A DNA stretch of 11,429 nucleotides from QALR01 sp045124015 (GTDB lineage Bacteria; Bacillota; Clostridia; Oscillospirales; CAG-272): positions 1 through 11,429 of the forward strand of contig JBGVLA010000165.1 in assembly GCA_045124015.1 (NCBI GenBank). The letters are read 5' to 3'. Both the position numbers and the translations under genes were made by a program. Positions 7,409 through 11,429 of the stretch are shown piece after piece (the first letter of the stretch is position 1; each line of letters opens with the position of its first letter). Under the pieces are notes generated by a model. That model saw nothing but the letters and a program-made list of their open reading frames with translations. It had not been told where the DNA came from and did not search any database.

Positions 7409-8143
7409 ATGTCAAACGAAAAGACTTTCTATGTTTCGGAGCTCTATGAAGATATTTTGAATTATACAAAGCTCGGCGCAGATACAAAAGCGCTTGAGAT
7501 CGGCGTTGGATACGGACAGGCGACCTATCCCATCTTGGAAACAGGTGCGGACGTGCTGGCTATCGATAAAAACGCAGATTTTGTTGCTTATGTTGCTGAA
7601 AAATTCGCAGAAAACAAGAATTTCAAGGCAGAAGCCGTAAAATTTGAAGATCTCGAAGCGGAAGCAGGCTCTTTTGATTTCATCTATTCTGCGACCGCAT
7701 TCCATGAGATCCCCACCGAAGCAGGCTACAAAAAGGCATATGACCTCTTGAAGGAGGGCGGTGTGTTTGCTCGTTTTGCCAACCATCCGTTCAAGGATCC
7801 TGCTAAAAACGCGATGAATGCTGCGATGCAGACTCTTTATAATATCTATATGCCCTCGGGTGCGGCATATTTCCGCCCGTATAGCGAAGCTCGTGCAGAA
7901 AAACGCGCTGAGCTTGCGGAAAAATACGGCTTTACCGATATTTTCCATAAGCGCTATTTCAGAATCAGAACCTATACCGCAGACGAATACGTTGCGTATC
8001 TCAAGACCGATGCGGACTATCTTGAGATCGAAGAAGGCACACGCGAAAAATTCTTCCATGAGCTTGTAAAGCTCATCAATCGCTTCGGCGGTACGATTCG
8101 CGTGGTCGATACCATGGAGCTTCAGCTCGCCAGAAAGCAGTAA
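7409..8143 (+). CDS. Class I SAM-dependent methyltransferase, substrate unknown
   Basis: A cytosolic Rossmann-fold methyltransferase of the UbiE/Methyltransf_11 type, judged from motif I LEIGVGYGQAT (E30, G32, G34, G36), the acidic end of strand two in VLAID (D53), FDFIYSATAFHEI (motif IV region, to about 101) and LLKEGGVF after it. There is no signal peptide, DNA-recognition domain or RNA-binding domain, and no DPPY-type motif, so a DNA adenine methyltransferase is unlikely. The SATAFHxI stretch is common in small-molecule methyltransferases. AGGAGG (7394-7399) lies 9 nt before the ATG at 7409 but only 3 nt before an ATG at 7403, so I prefer 7409 (244 aa; 246 from the earlier ATG). It follows mutS by 27 nt and probably shares its transcript. 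Its alanine codons are a more even mix (GCA and GCT frequent) than the GCG-heavy mutS. Function not assigned. Confidence 0.88.
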   Translation: MSNEKTFYVSELYEDILNYTKLGADTKALEIGVGYGQATYPILETGADVLAIDKNADFVAYVAEKFAENKNFKAEAVKFEDLEAEAGSFDFIYSATAFHEIPTEAGYKKAYDLLKEGGVFARFANHPFKDPAKNAMNAAMQTLYNIYMPSGAAYFRPYSEARAEKRAELAEKYGFTDIFHKRYFRIRTYTADEYVAYLKTDADYLEIEEGTREKFFHELVKLINRFGGTIRVVDTMELQLARKQ

Positions 8144-8172
8144 TTGAAAAGAACCAATCGATTTGGTAAAAT
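8144..8172 (+). promoter_or_regulatory. Sigma-A promoter of mutL
   Basis: TTGAAA (8144-8149) and TAAAAT (8167-8172) are separated by exactly 17 bp, beginning at the first base after the methyltransferase stop codon. The predicted start is near 8179, which gives mutL a leader of about 220 nt. A 5-bp palindrome (ACCAA/TTGGT, 8153-8167) sits in the spacer; it has no U-run and is not a convincing terminator. Confidence 0.75.
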
Positions 8173-8182
8173 ATATTCGTGT

Positions 8183-8273
8183 GTCATCTTGAGCAAGGCC
8201 TCGCCGGATTCCGCTTTGCGATTTTGCTGACGCAAAATTTCGACTTCTGGCTACGCCCTTCTCTCAGAATGAC
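8183..8273 (-). repeat. Dispersed palindromic repeat, copy B (inverted relative to copy A)
   Basis: This 91-bp element is bounded by GTCATCTTGAGC (8183-8194) and CTCAGAATGAC (8263-8273). Its reverse complement aligns end to end with copy A at 2372-2464. The central hairpin is kept (ATTTTGC at 8221-8227, GCAAAAT at 8232-8238), while the loop differs in length and sequence (4 nt here, 3 nt in A). It lies wholly within the predicted mutL 5' untranslated region. Confidence 0.8.
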
Positions 8274-8290
8274 GAGGCGGAGCGCAGTCG

Positions 8291-8348
8291 AAACCCGTAG
8301 GGCAAACGGCTTTGCCGTTTGGATCTCACACGATCCATAACCGGGTTT
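8291..8348. promoter_or_regulatory. Three-way-junction fold in the mutL leader
   Basis: The outer stem AAACCCG (8291-8297) pairs with CGGGTTT (8342-8348). Inside are hairpin one, AAACGGC/GCCGTTT (8304-8310 with 8314-8320, loop TTT), and hairpin two, GGATC/GATCC (8321-8325 with 8332-8336). All stems are perfect Watson-Crick. The fold ends 49 nt before the mutL start. It may be an RNA element of the leader or an extended arm of the neighbouring repeat. It matches no riboswitch I recognise. Confidence 0.45.
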
Positions 8349-8397
8349 GATTGCATGATAGAAAAAATATTCATTTTGAAAGAAAGGAGGGATCACC

Positions 8398-10569
8398 TTG
8401 GGCATCATCAACGTCCTTGATATTTCCGTCGCCAATCTCATCGCGGCGGGCGAGGTGGTCGAAAGACCGTGCAACGCCGTGAAGGAGCTTGTCGAAAACG
8501 CCATCGACGCAGGAGCAACGTCCGTTACGGTCGAGATCAAGCGCGGCGGTATCTCGTTTTTGCGCGTAACGGATAACGGATGCGGCATGAGCGGAGAGGA
8601 TGCGGTAACGGCGATCCGCCGCCATGCGACAAGTAAGATCAAAAACGCATCGGACCTTACCGCCATCGGCACGCTCGGCTTCCGCGGAGAAGCGCTTGCC
8701 GCCATTACAGCCGTTTCGGAGTATCGCATCATGACCAAGCGCGCCGCGGACGCGGAGGGTACACTTGTTTCGGGTGCTTACGGAAAAACGAATGAGGTTT
8801 CTCCGACAGGCTGTCCCGACGGTACGACGATCATCTGCGAAAGACTTTTCGCAACGACCCCTGCGCGCTTGAAATTTCTGAAGACCGATGCCTCGGAAGG
8901 CTCGGCTGTCGGACAAATGCTTGAAAAGCTCGCGGTTTCACGTCCTGAGATCGCATTTCGCTTCATTTCCGACGGTGCACTGAAATTTTCAACGATGGGC
9001 GACAACGTTTTGAAAAACGCCATCTATTCCGTATACGGAAGTGCGTTTGCATCGAAACTCATCGCGGTGCAGGGCGGTTCACGCGGTATCCGCGTAGAGG
9101 GCTATATTTCCTCGCCCGATTTCGTGCGCGGAAATCGCGGTATGCAGCAGTTTTTCATCAATAACCGCTCCGTCCGCAGTAAGACCCTGACGGCATCGCT
9201 TGAATCGGCGTTCGCCTCTTATCTTGCACCGTCCAAATATCCCTCTTGTGTCTTAAATATACAAATCCCGCTTTCGCTCGTGGATGTCAATATCCATCCC
9301 GCGAAGCTGGAAGTGAAATTTTCCGATGATAAAGCCGTTTTTGATGCGCTGTATTCCGCCGTCCGCGGAACACTCGTTTCCTCGGTTTCCCGTCCCGTCT
9401 TGGAATTTACGGAAAAATCCATCCGTGCCGAGGGAAATCTGCAAAATACGGCAAATATCCGAAGCGGTGAGCAAACGAAGCTCGATTTGATGTTCCGTGA
9501 GGCGTCCGAAAAGGGCGCAAGGAGCGAAAATCCCGCGCCGAAGGTCGATTTTTCGGAGCAAAAATCGGAAGTGCTTGCCGAAAAAACGAAAAAAATCGAC
9601 GAAAAACAAGAAAAAATCGAAGAAAAATCCACCCTCGGCATACCGCAAACAAGTGAAAAAAAGGACGCTCCCAAGCCGTTTACGGAAGCGCCGAGATTGC
9701 AAAAATATGACCCTCTTGATGACGATGACATCACGGTCGACGTGCCCGTCTTTCGGGAAGCGCCAAATCCGATGCGCCGTTTTGCGCTTGGAAGCAACAC
9801 CAACATGGACGACTTTGATGCACGTTCCCGTCTGTATGGCGCGATGATCAAAGAAGCGCCGTCGGCATTGCGAGAGCTTCCGAAAGCCAAACAGGAGGCA
9901 ATTTCGCAGGAAGAGGAAGAGTCCACAGAGGTCGTACTGCCAAAGGGCTCGACCGATGCGAGGATTCCAAACGAGGTGGCAAAGCCCATTCCCGAATACC
10001 GCATCGTCGGCGAGGTCTTCGCAAGCTACGTCATCATCGAGGTGGAAGACAAAATGATTCTCATTGACAAGCACGCGGCGCATGAACGCATCAATTTTGA
10101 GCGTCTCCGCGCCAATATGACCGCCGATACGCCGAATATTCAGATGCTTCTCGCGCCCGATACGATCGAGGTAACGGGGGAAGAAGCGGAAATTTGCAGA
10201 GAATATCGGGCGGAGCTTGAAAAGGTCGGCTTTGAATTTGAGGTTTCGGAAAGGGAAGTGCGCCTTTTCGGTATCCCCGAGGAGCATACGCAAACAGAAG
10301 CAAGGGAGCTTTTTATGACGCTTGTTACCGAAACGATGGAAACGGGCGAGCCGATCTCTCTTGGCAAGCGCGGTATTTTTGAAAAAGCGCTCTATCAAAG
10401 CGCGTGCAAATCCGCGGTCAAGGCGGGCAGGGTCTACGATACGGCGCATATCCGCTGGATCTGCGATAATCTGCTTCGCTATGATTGCATCAAATTCTGT
10501 CCGCACGGCAGACCCGTGGCGTTTGAGCTTTCCAAAAAGGAGCTTGACGCAAGATTTGGCAGAACGTGA
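8398..10569 (+). CDS. mutL: DNA mismatch repair protein MutL, endonuclease type
   Basis: Couples MutS to strand incision. The start is a TTG at 8398, decided by an excellent AAAGGAGG ending 7 nt upstream and by the product opening GIINVLDISVANLIAAGEVV as MutL should. At 723 aa it is somewhat long. The GHKL ATPase has E30 and N34 (KELVENAIDAG), DNGCGM (59-64) and GFRGEAL (94-100), then VDVNIHPAKLEVKF. A charged linker of about 200 residues, Lys/Glu-rich in part, follows. The C-terminal domain has the metal-dependent nicking motif as DKHAAHERINFE (D557, H559, E563, E568; family DQHAx2Ex4E, here Lys for Gln), ACKSAVKAG (C670) and CPHGRP (C701, H703). QMLLAP (582-587) fits the beta-clamp motif QxxLxP. 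Hence it should nick the nascent strand itself, as in bacteria without MutH. It has its own promoter after the methyltransferase gene. Confidence 0.97.
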   Translation: MGIINVLDISVANLIAAGEVVERPCNAVKELVENAIDAGATSVTVEIKRGGISFLRVTDNGCGMSGEDAVTAIRRHATSKIKNASDLTAIGTLGFRGEALAAITAVSEYRIMTKRAADAEGTLVSGAYGKTNEVSPTGCPDGTTIICERLFATTPARLKFLKTDASEGSAVGQMLEKLAVSRPEIAFRFISDGALKFSTMGDNVLKNAIYSVYGSAFASKLIAVQGGSRGIRVEGYISSPDFVRGNRGMQQFFINNRSVRSKTLTASLESAFASYLAPSKYPSCVLNIQIPLSLVDVNIHPAKLEVKFSDDKAVFDALYSAVRGTLVSSVSRPVLEFTEKSIRAEGNLQNTANIRSGEQTKLDLMFREASEKGARSENPAPKVDFSEQKSEVLAEKTKKIDEKQEKIEEKSTLGIPQTSEKKDAPKPFTEAPRLQKYDPLDDDDITVDVPVFREAPNPMRRFALGSNTNMDDFDARSRLYGAMIKEAPSALRELPKAKQEAISQEEEESTEVVLPKGSTDARIPNEVAKPIPEYRIVGEVFASYVIIEVEDKMILIDKHAAHERINFERLRANMTADTPNIQMLLAPDTIEVTGEEAEICREYRAELEKVGFEFEVSEREVRLFGIPEEHTQTEARELFMTLVTETMETGEPISLGKRGIFEKALYQSACKSAVKAGRVYDTAHIRWICDNLLRYDCIKFCPHGRPVAFELSKKELDARFGRT

Positions 10570-10604
10570 AATATGAAAACAACAAAATCGAAAGAGGATA
10601 CGAT

Positions 10605-11429
10605 ATGTATACATTACTCAAACAAGAAGGACGTGCACGCAGAGGGCAGTTTGAAACCGTTCATGGAACGATTCAAACTCCTGTATTTATGAACGTGGGT
10701 ACGTCCGCGGCAATCAAGGGCGGTATTTCCACCCAAGATCTTTATGACGTGAAATGTCAGGTGGAGCTTTCCAATACCTATCATCTTCACGTTCGTCCCG
10801 GTGATGACGTTATTTACGATATGGGTGGTATTCACAAGTTTTTTAATTGGGATAGACCGGTTTTGACCGATAGCGGCGGTTTTCAGGTATTTTCTCTCTC
10901 TCAACTGCGTAAAATAACGGAGGAGGGCGTACAATTCGCTTCTCACGTTGACGGCAAGCGTATTTTCATGGGACCTGAAGAAAGTATGCAGATCCAGTCT
11001 CATATCGCCTCCACCATTGCGATGGCGTTTGACGAGTGCATCGAAAACCCTGCTCCTCGTGATTACGTTCAAAAGTCTGTTGACCGTACGACCAGATGGC
11101 TTGAAAGATGCAAAAATGAAATGGCTCGTCTCAATTCTCTCCCCGAGACCATCAATAAGAAGCAGATGCTTTTCGGTATCAATCAAGGTGGTACTTACGA
11201 CGATATCCGCGTTGCACATATGGAACGCATCAAGGAATTTGACCTTGACGGGTACGCCATCGGCGGTCTTGCCGTTGGAGAAGAAGCTGACGTGATGTAT
11301 CATATCATTGACGTAGTCGAGCCCCATATGCCCGTCGATAAGCCGAGATATCTCATGGGCGTCGGCACACCTTGGAATATTCTCGAAGCGGTTTACAGAG
11401 GCATTGACTTCTTCGATTGCGTCATGCCT
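10605..11429 (+). CDS. tgt: Queuine/preQ1 tRNA-guanine transglycosylase, N-terminal part, 3' end outside window
   Basis: Exchanges guanine 34 in GUN anticodons (Asp, Asn, His, Tyr tRNAs) for preQ1, on the way to queuosine. The ATG at 10605 has GAGG (10594-10597) 7 nt upstream. It begins 35 nt after mutL with no evident promoter between, so co-transcription is likely. 275 codons are present of the usual 370 or so. Motifs seen are TPVFMNVGT, SNTYHLHVRPG, TDSGGFQVFSLSQLRKI, FGINQGG, GGLAVGE and FFDCVMP. The Asp of that last motif (D271) is the family's covalent nucleophile, and the frame is cut four codons later. The downstream zinc-binding cysteines are outside. Val at position 224 in GGLAVGE is the bacterial state, linked to preQ1 rather than queuine (eukaryotic enzymes have Gly there). 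Identity is secure. Confidence 0.96.
   Translation, partial: MYTLLKQEGRARRGQFETVHGTIQTPVFMNVGTSAAIKGGISTQDLYDVKCQVELSNTYHLHVRPGDDVIYDMGGIHKFFNWDRPVLTDSGGFQVFSLSQLRKITEEGVQFASHVDGKRIFMGPEESMQIQSHIASTIAMAFDECIENPAPRDYVQKSVDRTTRWLERCKNEMARLNSLPETINKKQMLFGINQGGTYDDIRVAHMERIKEFDLDGYAIGGLAVGEEADVMYHIIDVVEPHMPVDKPRYLMGVGTPWNILEAVYRGIDFFDCVMP

Noticed and set aside
8153..8167. ACCAA/TTGGT palindrome as terminator of the methyltransferase gene
   Set aside because: Only 5 bp, no U-run, and it lies inside the spacer of a better-supported promoter.
8291..8348. Three-way junction as a tRNA gene
   Set aside because: It lacks the tRNA D-arm, anticodon-arm and T-arm sizes, the GTTC motif and a plausible acceptor end.
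9253..10614. 453-codon minus-strand open frame opposite mutL
   Set aside because: Same shadow pattern; Phe/Arg-rich, low-complexity translation opposite the GAA/AAA-rich MutL linker, with no start signal or family resemblance.

Overview
The window looks like a chromosomal housekeeping segment of a Firmicute, most likely an uncultured gut-type member of the Clostridia. The reasons are strong AGGAGG ribosome binding sites, sigma-A-type promoters, a type III (CoaX) rather than type I pantothenate kinase, an ECF-transporter S component, and an endonuclease-type MutL with no MutH in the window. GC content appears to be roughly 50%. Placement below class is not possible from the sequence alone. All eight genes lie on the + strand.

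Layout: (1) 1-1356 is the 3' part of topA, entering just after the catalytic tyrosine and ending in four zinc ribbons, followed by a strong intrinsic terminator. (2) 1412-2248 is coaX with its own extended -10 promoter. (3) 2249-2588 is a gene-free stretch holding repeat copy A and a short leader. (4) 2589-3179 is a six-helix ECF S component, probably for pantothenate, followed by a second intrinsic terminator. (5) 3230-8143 is a near-consensus promoter driving miaB, mutS and a class I SAM methyltransferase, tightly packed. (6) 8144-8397 is a separate mutL promoter and a leader of about 220 nt that contains repeat copy B (inverted relative to A) and a compact three-way-junction fold. (7) 8398-10569 is mutL (TTG start), followed after 35 nt by tgt, which runs off the right edge.

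How the genes work together: coaX and the S component plausibly form a pantothenate uptake-and-phosphorylation pair for coenzyme A. miaB and tgt modify tRNA anticodon loops (positions 37 and 34), and mutS and mutL are the mismatch-repair pair. The miaB-mutS-mutL neighbourhood is a familiar Firmicute arrangement. Less ordinary are the unassigned methyltransferase between mutS and mutL, and the two oppositely oriented copies of a roughly 92-bp palindromic repeat, one of which lies in the mutL 5' untranslated region. I see no phage, CRISPR, toxin-antitoxin or defence system, no rRNA or tRNA gene, and no insertion sequence with a transposase. The core genes are conventional, and the unusual signal is in the intergenic DNA.
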